The notes beneath the pieces are model-generated. The model was given only the letters and a program-made list of their open reading frames with translations. It was not told the origin of the DNA and did not search any database. This document shows positions 44,162 to 44,788 of a stretch of DNA of 44,788 nt, piece after piece. The translations under genes and the position numbers were made by a program. The stretch is from assembly GCA_051453625.1 (NCBI GenBank), contig JBOZIK010000001.1, positions 235,452,792 through 235,497,579 on the forward strand, read 5' to 3'. Positions within the stretch are counted from its first letter, which is position 1. Each line of letters opens with the position of its first letter. The stretch comes from Welwitschia mirabilis (taxonomy: Eukaryota > Gnetophyta > Gnetopsida > Welwitschiales).

Positions 44162-44788
44162 CATCAAATCGTAATTGTAAGATTAAATATATCATTAATT
44201 TACTTAGTTTAATATAATTACATATGATAAAATGTCTAAAGTTTGTTAGATGAATGAGGATTTAAATTCTCTAAAACCCCTTGAACTTTTTTATTTATTA
44301 TTATGATATACATTTTATTTTTTATTATGTAATATAAATCTTATAAATTAATTTAGGATCTCAAGGACTTCTTTGAGGGATGTAGAATTTTTAAGTACCT
44401 CCTTCAACTTCTAAATGATAATATAACATATGATTTTAAAGATTGTCTTTAAGAACTTTATAATTCTTGAATATTTACTTTAAAATCTAAGTTGATGTGT
44501 CATCTTAACCACTTTTTTATTCCCTCTTGATACCCTAATATCCTCTTAATTCATATCTTGATGATTTCTTTTAACTACTAATTTTTCCTTAAAGTTTTAA
44601 AAAATTATTATCTGCCACATAAGGAACTTCATTTAACCACATGATGTGTAATTCATCCTCTTAACTTACCATGTAAGACTATACTACATTAATTCATCCA
44701 AATCATTAACATTAGAATCCATGTCAATGATAAATCATTTATCAATTACCTTTATACTTATATTAATGTAGGTATTAATTAAAGAATT
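44162..44788. other. Anonymous AT-rich DNA at the right edge
   Basis: No gene, LTR or domain is seen. If the inverted LTR is a true 5' LTR, this is its flanking target DNA. Confidence 0.4.

Noticed and set aside
1-44788. A previously undescribed multi-gene system
   Set aside because: Read on both strands, the window contains no intact protein gene cluster; what can be recognised belongs to decayed LTR retrotransposons and SINE-like relics.

Overview
The window looks like nuclear DNA of a seed plant: very AT-rich, depleted in CpG, without any intact gene, and filled with old, stop-riddled copies of Ty3/gypsy LTR retrotransposons of the non-chromovirus (Athila/Tat-like) type. The plant assignment rests on the element type (FMDD reverse transcriptase, tRNA-Asp-type primer binding sites, LTRs of about 1.2 kb, a long region between integrase and the 3' LTR). 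The species cannot be told from the sequence. Eight N gaps total about 2.6 kb; three are exactly 100 N and so probably gaps of unknown size. Layout, left to right. 1-4545 is the 3' part of a first element (here 'C'): a post-integrase region, a conserved module present twice, and a 3' LTR from 3280. 4546-13487 is anonymous AT-rich DNA with two copies of a roughly 400-bp dispersed repeat (4600-4995 and 12570-12965), two short unassigned ORFs, and an apparent chromovirus 3' end and LTR start at 11394-11880. 13488-14713 is an LTR of family B, followed by the tail of another LTR with its primer binding site ('D', to about 15373). 15474-28381 is element B: 5' LTR split by a 5.5-kb insertion (15896-21351), then primer binding site, gag, protease, a deletion that removed reverse transcriptase to integrase, the post-integrase region and a 3' LTR. 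The insertion in the 5' LTR holds a CpG-retaining stretch, two tRNA-related SINE-like relics and a minus-strand LTR-like segment. 28382-33123 is anonymous DNA with a weak tandem repeat. 33124-43918 is element A, the most complete copy: 5' LTR, primer binding site, leader, gag, protease, reverse transcriptase, RNase H, integrase, post-integrase region, polypurine tract and 3' LTR. An inverted LTR head abuts its 3' end (43919-44161). None of these elements can be autonomous: every domain carries stops and frameshifts and several catalytic residues are lost, largely by G-to-A and C-to-T changes as expected from decay of methylated cytosines. I see no host gene, no standard RNA gene and no novel multi-gene system. 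The points most worth checking are the CpG-retaining island inside the nested insertion, the shared post-integrase module of the three elements, the unknown 400-bp repeat, and the inverted LTR arrangement at the right end.
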